DNA of 19,749 bases, taken from positions 1-19,749 of the forward strand of contig CAYQLH010000008.1 in assembly GCA_964418385.1 (NCBI GenBank). The letters run 5' to 3'. Position 1 is the stretch's first letter. Every line of letters starts with the position of its first letter. This DNA comes from RGIG2560 sp964418385 (GTDB taxonomy: Bacteria > Patescibacteriota > Microgenomatia > UBA1400 > PJMF01). The notes beneath the pieces were generated by a model that saw only the letters and a program-made list of their open reading frames with translations, made no database searches and was not told where the DNA came from. Shown here piece by piece: positions 1 to 6,749 of this stretch. The position numbers and the translations under genes are program-made.

Positions 1-331
1 AAATCGCATTTGCCCCCAAACGTGCTTTGTTTTCCGTGCCATCCAAATCGATCATCACTTGATCGAGTCCTGCTTGATCTTCAACCTCGCGTCCCCGCAA
101 AGCTGGTGCAATCACGTCGTTCACGTTAGCTACGGCTTGCAGTGTACCTTTACCGCCAAAACGCGCTTTATCACCGTCACGCAACTCAACCGCTTCGTGT
201 GAACCGGTAGAGGCGCCAGAAGGCACGGCTGCACTCGCAGTGACGCCACTCTCGAGTGCGAGCGTCGCATAGACCGTCGGATTGCCACGCGAATCCAAAA
301 TTTCCTGGGCAGCAACATCGGCAATTTTCAT
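1..331 (-). CDS. eno: Enolase, N-terminal part (cut by window edge)
   Basis: This gene encodes the glycolytic enzyme that interconverts 2-phosphoglycerate and phosphoenolpyruvate in the cytoplasm. Only the first 110 codons are present, because the gene runs off the left edge. Visible signatures are ILDSRGNPTV at residues 11-20, the catalytic-loop motif VPSGASTG at 36-43, and DLDGTENKARLGANAI near 95-110. All are typical of the bacterial enolase N-terminal domain. The ATG at 331 is preceded by a good Shine-Dalgarno (GGGAGG, about 5 nt upstream). No -10 box lies close to this start, and the zinc-ribbon gene ends 28 nt upstream, so eno is probably the second gene of that transcript. The family assignment is firm. 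Confidence 0.96.
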   Translation of the reverse strand, partial: MKIADVAAQEILDSRGNPTVYATLALESGVTASAAVPSGASTGSHEAVELRDGDKARFGGKGTLQAVANVNDVIAPALRGREVEDQAGLDQVMIDLDGTENKARLGANAI

Positions 332-359
332 TTTACCTCCCTCATTTTCCGGCCGCGAC

Positions 360-590
360 TTACGGCACAAACTCTACTAAATCCGGTCGATTGTACATCA
401 CAAGCGTCATCACACTGGTGTACAAAATTAAAAACGACGAAATTACCAAAAATAAAATCGTCATGCCAATCACCAAACACCGATCGCACAAAAACGGCGC
501 CGCCACAAACTTTTGCCAGCAACGAGGACAACGCCACCAACTCGCTTTTCGTTTGCAAGCGCTCATTTGGTGAGTATTTTTTTTCAGCAT
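360..590 (-). CDS. Small zinc-ribbon membrane protein (76 aa)
   Basis: I do not recognise a named family. The 76-residue product has a basic, Trp-containing N-terminus, two CxxC knuckles (CPRC and CDRC, about residues 22-39) that could bind one zinc ion, and then one hydrophobic helix (about residues 40-64). A small membrane-anchored zinc ribbon is the likely form. The start at 590 was chosen because TATAAT (602-597) ends 6 nt before that ATG, with no Shine-Dalgarno, which matches the leaderless pattern of many genes here. An in-frame ATG at 566 (MSACKRK) is an alternative. It lies directly upstream of enolase and is probably co-transcribed with it. Function is unknown; zinc binding is inferred from the cysteine spacing. 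Confidence 0.72.
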   Translation of the reverse strand: MLKKNTHQMSACKRKASWWRCPRCWQKFVAAPFLCDRCLVIGMTILFLVISSFLILYTSVMTLVMYNRPDLVEFVP

Positions 591-596
591 ACGACT

Positions 597-605
597 ATTA
601 TAACA
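597..605 (-). promoter_or_regulatory. Extended -10 promoter of the zinc-ribbon/eno unit
   Basis: TGTTATAAT on the minus strand (TGn plus a consensus -10 at 602-597) ends 6 nt before the ATG at 590. Transcription would begin at or next to the start codon, so the mRNA should be leaderless. Confidence 0.7.
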
Positions 606-628
606 CAAACAGCCCTATTTCCGCACGC

Positions 629-660
629 AAAAACCGCCTGTGATTGTGCAGGCGGTTTTT
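629..660 (-). terminator. Rho-independent terminator after the DUF308 gene
   Basis: A perfect 12-bp inverted repeat (AAAAACCGCCTG at 629-640 and CAGGCGGTTTTT at 649-660, 8-nt loop) lies 21 bp past the stop of the DUF308 gene. A run of five T ends the hairpin in the minus-strand reading. The symmetric A/T flanks mean it could also work in the other direction. Confidence 0.88.
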
Positions 661-680
661 GTTTTCAAGCAAAATAAGAT

Positions 681-1271
681 TTACTCTCGAACGTTCTCAA
701 AAGTTTGCTCAATTGCTTTCTGCCAACGCTTGGCTTCATTCAAGGCTTCTTGAATTTTGAAAGCATCCACGATCATCACAATACCATCCGCGATGGTTGC
801 TGCTGCCAGCGCATAGGTGACCGCAATCATACTCAAACCAGTGTGGAAAAGCATGAACGCTCCGACGATAATTTCAATAATACCGCCCACTACTGGCCAG
901 AGCCAATTTTTCTCATCGATACTGCGTACAATGAACGCATTGGCAAATTGGGCCGCGCCATCCACGATGACCCAGATGCCAAAAATGATCGTCAAAAGCT
1001 CAGCCGATGCAAACGGTCGGAACGCAAAAAGAGCGCCCACCATGCCGGTTGCCAACGCCCGAACCAAAAGCCAGCCCGCGTAGAAGCGTTTGAAATTGAC
1101 CACAAAAGCTACCGCTTCAAAGATTGCGGTTGCAATCAAGAACCAACCTACAATTTTCGCTGACGTCCACGTTGCTGTCAAAGGATGCATCATCACCATG
1201 ATCCCGACGATCACCATGAGAATACCGGTCAGTGCCAACATCCACTTGGTGTTGTTTGCCAGTGTTTTCAC
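681..1271 (-). CDS. DUF308 / HdeD-type membrane protein
   Basis: This 196-residue, very hydrophobic protein has about six predicted membrane helices (roughly 9-27, 38-58, 65-82, 88-110, 122-143, 147-171) and a charged C-terminal tail. The pairwise helix layout, with short segments such as FGIWVIVDGAAQF and GGIIEIIVGAFMLF, fits the DUF308/HdeD family. In E. coli HdeD is linked to acid resistance; the biochemical role is not established. The start is GTG at 1271, supported by an AAGGA Shine-Dalgarno about 5 nt upstream. Unlike most monocistronic genes here it has a real leader of about 60 nt, which contains an inverted repeat. A strong terminator follows. Family assignment is good and function is uncertain. 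Confidence 0.85.
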   Translation of the reverse strand: MKTLANNTKWMLALTGILMVIVGIMVMMHPLTATWTSAKIVGWFLIATAIFEAVAFVVNFKRFYAGWLLVRALATGMVGALFAFRPFASAELLTIIFGIWVIVDGAAQFANAFIVRSIDEKNWLWPVVGGIIEIIVGAFMLFHTGLSMIAVTYALAAATIADGIVMIVDAFKIQEALNEAKRWQKAIEQTFENVRE

Positions 1272-1301
1272 CTTGTCCTTTCTTTTTAATTTATATACTT
1301 A

Positions 1302-1328
1302 ATGTCATTTTTCAAAAATCCATGACAT
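1302..1328. repeat. Inverted repeat in the DUF308 leader
   Basis: ATGTCAT (1302-1308) and ATGACAT (1322-1328) form a perfect 7-bp inverted repeat around a 13-nt centre. It lies between the -10 box and the Shine-Dalgarno of the DUF308 gene, so it could be an operator or a leader hairpin. Confidence 0.5.
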
Positions 1329-1335
1329 TTTCCGT

Positions 1336-1344
1336 ATTATAGCA
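1336..1344 (-). promoter_or_regulatory. Extended -10 promoter of the DUF308 gene
   Basis: TGCTATAAT on the minus strand, preceded by TA. No convincing -35 box sits 17 bp upstream, so recognition probably relies on the extended -10. The expected transcript has a leader of about 60 nt. Confidence 0.65.
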
Positions 1345-1397
1345 TACATCAAAGAATTCGTGACGGGGAATTTACGACACAGTAGGGGAGCACAGCA

Positions 1398-2492
1398 TCA
1401 CCTGAAAGCTATTTCTGCACGACCATCTTTCATTTCACCGTCTTTGTTTTCTCGCATGAAAATTTGCATAATTTCTGTGCCCTCAGTCGTACCACTCGCC
1501 CAATGCGCTAAACCGTAATTGGTAATCCAAATCGGAAAAACTTCGGCATGCTCTAATTTGCCAGAGCGGAAATGCCACGCTACCGCTAAACCTTGCTTGG
1601 TTTCTCGAGCCCATTCTTGATCAAAAACAAAATTACCATGCGAGTAAATAATCGCGCCGTCACCGTATTTTTCTACTGTCCCGAGCCAATGAGAGTGATT
1701 GCCGATCACCAAAGTTGCGCCAGCGTCGATTGTCGCGTGGGCGAGTTCAACTTGTCGCGATGTGGGTTGATATTGATACTCCACCCCAAAATGCAACGCC
1801 GCCAGCAAAACGTCCACCTGCGCTGCCGCCGCCCTCACTCGCGTTTTCCAAGCGTCAAGATCTACTGGCTCACTGACGTCGTCATAAGCAATTACCCCAA
1901 AAGTTTTGCCACCCAGCGCCACTTTAAATAATTCGTCGTCATTGACAAAATCTTCCCCTGCGGCCGCCAACAATTCCTGTGTTTGCGCGTAGCCGTCGCT
2001 GCCCTGATTATAGACGTGATTGTTAGCCAGCGTCACTAAATCAATCGGGCTCTCCGCCAAAACTGCAGCCGCAGACGCATCGGCGCAAAAAAGCATTCCG
2101 TCATCACGGATCGGACAATCGCGAATAATTGGCGTTTCCAGATTGGCAATCACGTAGTCAAAATCATTCAGTTTTGGTGCGACTTCTGCCAACCACCAAC
2201 CCCAGTTGTGTCGTCGCCAACCGGTGGAGTTGACACTGCGACCCAGCATCACGTCACCAGTAGTTAAAATTACCACCTCATTCTCTTCACTGGACTCATG
2301 AACAAGATTTTCTCTTGATGCATCAACTGTAATTGTTACTTCGTGCACGTCTTTATCGGTTAAAGGCGTCTTCATTTGATTTTGGAGTAATTTTGGTATA
2401 CAAAAAACTGTCAATGTTGCGATCAATCCCACACCCACAATCACTATTCCTATCCAGATAAACCACCAGTGTTCACGCGTCAACTGCTTCAT
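1398..2492 (-). CDS. CapA-family metallophosphatase-like protein, membrane-anchored
   Basis: The 364-residue protein has one N-terminal membrane helix (about 10-31) followed by an extracytoplasmic CapA (PGA_cap) domain of the metallophosphatase superfamily. Motifs in order are TTGDVMLGR (77-85), NLET (117-120), ANNHVYNQG (156-164), H234-x-G-x-E238, GNHSH (264-268) and SHGNFVFDQ (284-292). Family members are tied to poly-gamma-glutamate or other surface-polymer formation, but the substrate cannot be read from sequence. The start at 2492 was chosen because TATAAT ends 7 nt upstream; a longer in-frame reading would run through the promoter. It ends in TGA. No pgsB/pgsC-like partners are adjacent, so a poly-gamma-glutamate role should not be assumed. 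Confidence 0.93.
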   Translation of the reverse strand: MKQLTREHWWFIWIGIVIVGVGLIATLTVFCIPKLLQNQMKTPLTDKDVHEVTITVDASRENLVHESSEENEVVILTTGDVMLGRSVNSTGWRRHNWGWWLAEVAPKLNDFDYVIANLETPIIRDCPIRDDGMLFCADASAAAVLAESPIDLVTLANNHVYNQGSDGYAQTQELLAAAGEDFVNDDELFKVALGGKTFGVIAYDDVSEPVDLDAWKTRVRAAAAQVDVLLAALHFGVEYQYQPTSRQVELAHATIDAGATLVIGNHSHWLGTVEKYGDGAIIYSHGNFVFDQEWARETKQGLAVAWHFRSGKLEHAEVFPIWITNYGLAHWASGTTEGTEIMQIFMRENKDGEMKDGRAEIAFR

Positions 2493-2499
2493 AACGGCG

Positions 2500-2508
2500 A
2501 TTATAGCA
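2500..2508 (-). promoter_or_regulatory. Extended -10 promoter of the CapA-like gene
   Basis: TGCTATAAT on the minus strand, ending 7 nt before the ATG at 2492, with no Shine-Dalgarno. There is no recognisable -35 box at 17 bp. A leaderless transcript is expected. Confidence 0.68.
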
Positions 2509-2583
2509 TATTTTGGCACAATTTTTGCCCCCAAAGTGTCGATTTTTACCTAAAAATAAGCAATTTTTACAAATCTGTGCAGC

Positions 2584-2664
2584 AAAAAAGCGAACCCTGT
2601 CCAGTAAGCTCGCTTTCTTGTGTCTTGGCACGTAACCGCCCGATGAGGCCGCACCTGCCAAGGT
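2584..2664 (-). ncRNA. Candidate small RNA or terminated leader (about 80 nt)
   Basis: A consensus promoter (2671-2699) would start an RNA near 2664. The first element is a hairpin closed by CUUGGCA (2662-2656) and UGCCAAG (2630-2624), enclosing a GC-rich 25-nt region. Next comes a terminator-like stem, AAAGCGA (2616-2610) with UCGCUUU (2593-2587), continuing into U residues. No credible reading frame with a start signal lies inside. The terminator-like element precedes the separate promoter of the CapA-like gene, so this may be a free-standing small RNA. A conditional leader that can be read through into the CapA-like gene is the alternative. It does not match SRP RNA, tmRNA, 6S or any riboswitch I could recall. 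Confidence 0.5.
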
Positions 2665-2670
2665 ATATAT

Positions 2671-2699
2671 ATTATAACACATTATTATAAATATGTCAA
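2671..2699 (-). promoter_or_regulatory. Consensus sigma-70-type promoter of the candidate small RNA
   Basis: Minus strand: TTGACA (2699-2694), a 17-bp spacer and TATAAT (2676-2671) preceded by TGT. All three elements match consensus, which makes it one of the strongest-looking promoters in the window, yet no gene starts close to it. Confidence 0.85.
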
Positions 2700-2715
2700 T
2701 AGGCAATTTACTATA

Positions 2716-3426
2716 TCATTTATCATCGTTCTTATCACGTGAAGAAGGTAAAAATTCTGTTAAATCAGCATTTTCTGTATTGCTTAAACCCGTTTGTTTG
2801 TCGTCGTAACGCATTTCGCTCAACCACTGGTTGATACTCCGTGACCAGGCGCCATCACCTTCAGCCGAGGGAGGACAATACTTGCTCATAATCGCGATCG
2901 GATCCGTTAAACCTTTATCAAGATAACTTTTCTTGAGACTGGCCGCCACTGTACGGATACCCTCTTCGAAACTTTCAAATTTACCGGCCTCGGTAATTCC
3001 TGAAGCGGGCACCCCATAACCAAAACAATTATAGTATTTTCGGGCAATATTGCTTTTGCAAAAAGTGCTTTCCTTGCGCGCAATCGCGGGCAAAAGTCGG
3101 AAATCTAAGCCGTACTCGTCAGCGACGCTCACAAAAAACTCTCCCCAATAATCGTATGGCTGTAGTGGTGAATTATGTCCGGCATCGTTGCGTTCGATAA
3201 AATTGGCCACCAAAACTGCCCTCGCATCGGCGGCTTGCACGCTCAAATCCAACTCCGCTTCGCTTGAAGCAACTTTATCTTCACTCACCTGGATATTTTC
3301 CCCCAAAATTTCTTTTTCTGGCCACCAGCTACCAGGCAAGTAACGCATCGCCACTACCGTACTGCAAGTCAACAAAAAAATGCTAGTCGCTATGCACCAC
3401 AAAGTGGCATAAATCACACGAGACAT
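2716..3426 (-). CDS. Membrane-anchored peptidoglycan-hydrolase-like (lysozyme/glucosaminidase-fold) protein
   Basis: This 236-residue protein has an N-terminal membrane helix (about 5-27), a linker, and a lysozyme-like domain at about 95-205. The core LLPAIARKES (111-120) carries a conserved-type glutamate at 119, followed by the YNCFGYG segment (132-138) and SFEEGIRTVAASLKKSY (152-168). This layout matches glucosaminidase/lytic-transglycosylase-like proteins common in Patescibacteria, which are thought to cut the glycan strands of peptidoglycan outside the membrane. Cysteines at 123, 134 and 184 could form a disulfide in the exported domain. The ATG at 3426 lies 6 nt after TATAAT and has no Shine-Dalgarno, so the mRNA is probably leaderless. 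The exact bond cleaved is not known. Confidence 0.78.
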   Translation of the reverse strand: MSRVIYATLWCIATSIFLLTCSTVVAMRYLPGSWWPEKEILGENIQVSEDKVASSEAELDLSVQAADARAVLVANFIERNDAGHNSPLQPYDYWGEFFVSVADEYGLDFRLLPAIARKESTFCKSNIARKYYNCFGYGVPASGITEAGKFESFEEGIRTVAASLKKSYLDKGLTDPIAIMSKYCPPSAEGDGAWSRSINQWLSEMRYDDKQTGLSNTENADLTEFLPSSRDKNDDK

Positions 3427-3432
3427 TCACTT

Positions 3433-3461
3433 ATTATACCATATTATAGGCTATTTGTCAA
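3433..3461 (-). promoter_or_regulatory. Consensus promoter of the peptidoglycan-hydrolase-like gene
   Basis: Minus strand: TTGACA (3461-3456), a 17-bp spacer ending TGG, and TATAAT (3438-3433), 6 nt before the ATG. It shows that a full-consensus promoter can still drive a leaderless gene here. Confidence 0.82.
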
Positions 3462-3480
3462 GACCCCAAGAAAATACTGA

Positions 3481-4158
3481 TTAATCACTATTTTTTTGAC
3501 CATCACTGTTCTCACAACCAGCGCCCCAAAGACCGCGCTTTGCGCCGCGGGCTTGTGTTTGCGCTGCCTGGAAAAGAGTTTGGTATTTCACGTCTGGCGG
3601 ATAAGTGGACGCTCGGGCATAGCCCTCACGCACCAGAGTTTCATTGATCATTGTTTCGCCCACATAAACATAACGCAAAAGACGTCCGTAACGGTCTGTT
3701 TCGCTAATGTCTTTTTCGAGTCGCACCGTTTGTCCATCTACCAGCTGTTTGTTAAAAGCGGCTGCTTCTTGACCATAGCAACCCACAGGTTTGCTGGGAT
3801 GCTTGGTTTCCGGCGTATCTATACCGATGTAGCGCACTTTTCTGCCATCTTCCAATACAATCGTATCGCCATCGACCACTCGTGCTACCACCGCTTGTTC
3901 CCAATCGCTATTGTCGGTTTTTCCAGTCTCGCCTGCTTCAGTTGCCAAAGGCGCTGGCGTGACTTCAATCAGTGTCTCTGGACTGGCCGACAAAACATCT
4001 ACAGGAGATGGCGTATTGGAGTTTTCAAAAACACCCAGGGTTTGCCCGCCCCACAACGACCAACGCTGATCGGCCGCTGTCATCAGATACAACAAAACCA
4101 AAGCTAAAAGACCCAAGATAAATTGTTGCTGCTTGCGGCTGACGCGTACCCGTTTCAT
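3481..4158 (-). CDS. Thermonuclease (SNase) family nuclease, membrane-anchored
   Basis: The 225-residue protein has a basic N-terminus and one membrane helix (about 12-28), a low-complexity Thr/Ala/Glu-rich linker, and a staphylococcal-nuclease domain (about 88-216). The active-site set is present: VVDGDT with D96, R109 in KVRYIGIDTPE, D114, T115 and E117, and R159 in DRYGR, which correspond by motif to D21, R35, D40, T41, E43 and R87 of the S. aureus enzyme. It is therefore a likely Ca2+-dependent nuclease displayed outside the membrane, possibly for nucleic-acid scavenging (inference). The start at 4158 was chosen because TATAAT ends 7 nt upstream. It is divergent from alaS. Confidence 0.93.
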   Translation of the reverse strand: MKRVRVSRKQQQFILGLLALVLLYLMTAADQRWSLWGGQTLGVFENSNTPSPVDVLSASPETLIEVTPAPLATEAGETGKTDNSDWEQAVVARVVDGDTIVLEDGRKVRYIGIDTPETKHPSKPVGCYGQEAAAFNKQLVDGQTVRLEKDISETDRYGRLLRYVYVGETMINETLVREGYARASTYPPDVKYQTLFQAAQTQARGAKRGLWGAGCENSDGQKNSD

Positions 4159-4165
4159 GGACGCC

Positions 4166-4174
4166 ATTATACCA
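4166..4174 (-). promoter_or_regulatory. Extended -10 promoter of the nuclease gene
   Basis: TGGTATAAT on the minus strand, ending 7 nt before the ATG at 4158. Its upstream side overlaps the alaS promoter region. Confidence 0.72.
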
Positions 4175-4182
4175 CACTCAAA

Positions 4183-4203
4183 ACCACAAAATTGTGGTAG
4201 AAT
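4183..4203 (+). promoter_or_regulatory. alaS promoter with overlapping inverted repeat
   Basis: ACCACAA (4183-4189) and TTGTGGT (4192-4198) form a 7-bp inverted repeat around AA. The right arm runs into the extended -10 TGGTAGAAT (4195-4203), which ends 7 nt before the alaS ATG. The repeat sits between two divergent -10 boxes and could be an operator for both genes. Confidence 0.62.
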
Positions 4204-4210
4204 ACATGCT

Positions 4211-6034
4211 ATGTCACAAGTCACAGCTTTACGTCAAAAATTTCTCGACTTTTTGGTCACGCGCGGCCATGTTGTCATTCCGTCAAGCTCACTCCTGCCG
4301 GAAAATGACGCCAGTACACTTTTTACTAGCTCGGGAATGCAACCGCTTTTGCCGTATTTTTTGGGTACACCCCACCCTCAAGGCAAACGCATTTGCGACG
4401 CTCAAAAATGCTTTCGTGCCGTCGACATTGACGAAGTTGGTGACAATCGCCACACCACTTTTTTTGAAATGCTTGGTAACTGGTCTTTTGGTGATTATTT
4501 CAAAACTGACCAAATTCGCCAAGTTTTCTCTTTTTTTACCAATGTGATTGGCTTGGATCCACAGCGGCTTTTCGTGACCGTTTTCGCCGGCGACCAGCAG
4601 CTCGGTCTTGATCGCGATGATGAAGCGATTGCCACGTGGCAAGAAGTTTTTGCTGCCAAGGGCATCGACGCCAAAGTAGGGGAGCGCATTTTTGCTTACG
4701 GGCCAGAGAAAAATTGGTGGTCGCGTTCTGGCACGCCCGCACAAATGCCTGCCGGCGAGCCCGGTGGCTCTGACAGTGAAATCTTTTATGATTTTGGTCC
4801 TGAGCTCCAGCTACACGAACATTCTCCATGGGCGAGCAAAGCTTGTCACCCCAACTGCGATTGCGGTCGCTTTATTGAAATTGGCAACAGCGTTTTTATG
4901 CAATTCCAAAAAAACGCCGATGGAACTTTTAGCGATTTACCAGCAAAAAACGTTGACTATGGTGGGGGGCTTGAGCGCCTCGCTATGGCCAGCGAAAATC
5001 AACCCGATATTTACTTGACCGCGCCCTTTAGACCTTTGATTGCAGTTTTAGAAGCGCAAACACACCAGCCATACGCTGATCTGACCGTCGCCGATCGGCG
5101 CCGTTGGCGCATTGTCGCCGATCACACTCGTTCAGCGGTTTTTTTACTCGCCGCCGGCTTGACCCCTAGCAATAAAGATCAAGGTTACATCTTGCGCCGG
5201 CTGATTCGTCGCAGTCTGGTGCAATTACAACAAGCTGGCCTCGATGCGAGCGTTTTGACGCTTTTAATCGCGCCGATTGTGGAGCTCTACGGTGATACTT
5301 ACCCCGAATTAACCGCCCACCGTCAAGCAATTACTGACGCTTTGGCCGCCGAAAGCCGCAAATTTACCGCCACCTTGCAAAAAGGACTGCGCGAGCTGGA
5401 AAAACTCGATGCTATCTCTGGCGAAAAAGCCTTTTTCCTTTATGAAAGTTACGGTTTTCCTTTTGAGCTGACGCGAGAACTGGCGGCTGCTCGTGGTCTC
5501 GAAGTTGACGCCGCCGCTTTCGAGCAAGCCCGCCAACACCACCGTGAACAATCGCGCACCACCAGTGGCCAAAAATTCCGCGGTGGCCTGGCCGATCACG
5601 AAGAGCAAACCATTAAATTTCACACCGCCACGCATTTGCTGCTGGCTGCCTTGCGCTCACAGATCAGTTCAGAAATTTACCAAAAAGGCAGCAATATTAC
5701 CGGCGAGCGGGCGCGGTTTGACTTTACACTCTCACGCGCGCTCACAGAAGCAGAAGTCACAGCTTTGCAAAATCAAGTTAACGCCTGGATTGATGCCGAT
5801 TTGCCGGTTAGCAAAAAAGAATATGCTCGTGATGAGGCTTTAGCTCTGGTGGGTGGTAGTGTTTTTGCTGATCGCTACCCAGAGCGAGTTACCGTTTATC
5901 GCATCGGCGAGGCTTCTCAAGAAATCTGCGTGGGTCCACACGTGGAGCACACCGGCTTGATTGGCCACATTCGCTTGGGTAAACAGCAGTCCGCTGGCAG
6001 CGGTGTGCGCCGTTTATACGTCTACAGCGCTTAA
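4211..6034 (+). CDS. alaS: Alanyl-tRNA synthetase, short form without C-terminal domain
   Basis: This enzyme charges tRNA-Ala with alanine in the cytoplasm. The 607-residue product has the class II catalytic core: TLFTSSGMQPLLPY (36-49), RHTTFFEMLGN (80-90), an acidic and glycine-rich region with CHPNCDCGRFIEIGN (212-226), and the motif-3-like GGGLERLAM (251-259). A tRNA-binding helical region follows, then the editing domain with HTATH (471-475) and CVGPH (573-577), the zinc/proofreading residues. It ends at that domain, so the C-Ala domain found in the roughly 870-residue E. coli enzyme is absent; short AlaRS forms are known in CPR bacteria. The ATG at 4211 follows TAGAAT by 7 nt and has no Shine-Dalgarno. 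Confidence 0.97.
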   Translation: MSQVTALRQKFLDFLVTRGHVVIPSSSLLPENDASTLFTSSGMQPLLPYFLGTPHPQGKRICDAQKCFRAVDIDEVGDNRHTTFFEMLGNWSFGDYFKTDQIRQVFSFFTNVIGLDPQRLFVTVFAGDQQLGLDRDDEAIATWQEVFAAKGIDAKVGERIFAYGPEKNWWSRSGTPAQMPAGEPGGSDSEIFYDFGPELQLHEHSPWASKACHPNCDCGRFIEIGNSVFMQFQKNADGTFSDLPAKNVDYGGGLERLAMASENQPDIYLTAPFRPLIAVLEAQTHQPYADLTVADRRRWRIVADHTRSAVFLLAAGLTPSNKDQGYILRRLIRRSLVQLQQAGLDASVLTLLIAPIVELYGDTYPELTAHRQAITDALAAESRKFTATLQKGLRELEKLDAISGEKAFFLYESYGFPFELTRELAAARGLEVDAAAFEQARQHHREQSRTTSGQKFRGGLADHEEQTIKFHTATHLLLAALRSQISSEIYQKGSNITGERARFDFTLSRALTEAEVTALQNQVNAWIDADLPVSKKEYARDEALALVGGSVFADRYPERVTVYRIGEASQEICVGPHVEHTGLIGHIRLGKQQSAGSGVRRLYVYSA

Positions 6035-6040
6035 ATTTCC

Positions 6041-6100
6041 CTCTTGACAAAAGTGACATAATATGATATAATATATTATTGTGTCAAATTGATATTTGAC
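6041..6100 (+). promoter_or_regulatory. Strong promoter with downstream palindrome before the 194-aa gene
   Basis: TTGACA (6044-6049), a 17-bp spacer and TATAAT (6067-6072), with TGA before the -10. Just past the expected transcription start is a perfect inverted repeat, GTCAAAT (6083-6089), TGAT loop, ATTTGAC (6094-6100), suited to a repressor site or a leader hairpin. The promoter begins 7 nt after the alaS stop codon. Positions 6041-6075 match 15455-15489 at 33 of 35 bases. Confidence 0.82.
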
Positions 6101-6143
6101 GCTAGATCTTTAAACCTGCAAAAAGGAGAAGGAGGCGGTTAGA

Positions 6144-6728
6144 TTGTACTGTAATAAAAATTTTGCCACTTTGGCGGGCCTTGGAACTCGCAAAGGTCTG
6201 CTGTTAGGCCAACATGGACGCGGTCGCGTGGGATTTTTTGTCCCCGTGACCGCAAAACTTGAGGAGGGGTTGACATGTGGAAACCACAGGGAGTTTACCG
6301 TTGGCTTTACGCGCAACGGACTCCCCAGTATCATTGATAGCCGCACCGATGAGGCGGGGCAGTATTTGCTTCTGTCGTCCAAGTGTGGCTACGAGAAGAT
6401 GGGGTCTGGGAGAATCTTTACTTTGGCCAGCCATCACCCACGAGTGATAGCTCGCGGTCTGGGCGCCAGTGGTACCGCCGGTCGGGTAGGCAACTGGCCT
6501 GAGTATCTTATTCAGGCTACGGCGGGCGATTGCTTTATCGTCCGCTGGAGCGGCTATCGCTATGGCCTGCCATCGACTTTTTACCTGGTAGACCACAGTG
6601 GCGTCAGGAGCTGCCCGCTTCCCGAGGTCGCCGCGTTTTATGACGACCTGGGGATGCAGCCGGAGTTCTCCATTGTTAACCGTGAGGGGTTGATTGATGT
6701 CGACCCCAGGCAGTGGAGGACGTTGTGA
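6144..6728 (+). CDS. Unrecognised 194-aa protein, orphan gene
   Basis: I do not recognise this protein. It has no obvious signal peptide or membrane helix and looks like a soluble, Gly/Arg-rich, mixed alpha-beta product, with segments such as LLLGQHGRGRVGFFVPV, ATAGDCFIVRWSGYRYG and GLIDVDPRQW, and four cysteines (3, 46, 82, 141) plus a fifth near the C-terminus. The start is TTG at 6144, supported by a strong AAGGAGG Shine-Dalgarno (6129-6135) 8 nt upstream. An ATG at 6213 is not preceded by a comparable signal. It is a self-contained unit, with its own consensus promoter, a leader of about 65 nt and a GC-rich terminator. Codons such as GGG, AGG, CGG and CTG seem commoner than in flanking alaS and lepA, which hints at a different origin. 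Confidence 0.7.
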   Translation: MYCNKNFATLAGLGTRKGLLLGQHGRGRVGFFVPVTAKLEEGLTCGNHREFTVGFTRNGLPSIIDSRTDEAGQYLLLSSKCGYEKMGSGRIFTLASHHPRVIARGLGASGTAGRVGNWPEYLIQATAGDCFIVRWSGYRYGLPSTFYLVDHSGVRSCPLPEVAAFYDDLGMQPEFSIVNREGLIDVDPRQWRTL

Positions 6729-6749
6729 AAAAAATGCAGGAAATTTTTC

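Noticed and set aside
705..1163. Plus-strand open frame of 152 codons opposite the DUF308 gene
   Set aside because: The His/Cys-rich composition is typical of an antisense reading of a membrane protein, and no start signals are present.
1398..2492. Poly-gamma-glutamate capsule synthesis locus
   Set aside because: Only the CapA-like protein is present; no ligase (PgsB/CapB) or PgsC partner is in the window.
2617..2664. Hammerhead-like or riboswitch core (CCGATGAG and GGGCGG segments)
   Set aside because: The GAAA and stem arrangement needed for a hammerhead is missing, and no riboswitch consensus I know fits the order of conserved bases.
2473..2706. Minus-strand open frame of 77 codons between the CapA-like and hydrolase-like genes
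   Set aside because: Its beginning overlaps the -35 and -10 boxes of the strong promoter, its end runs into the CapA-like gene, and it has no ribosome site. The region is better explained as a small RNA.
3496..4107. Plus-strand open frame of 203 codons
   Set aside because: It is antisense to the nuclease gene, whose active-site residues are all visible. No promoter or ribosome site precedes it.
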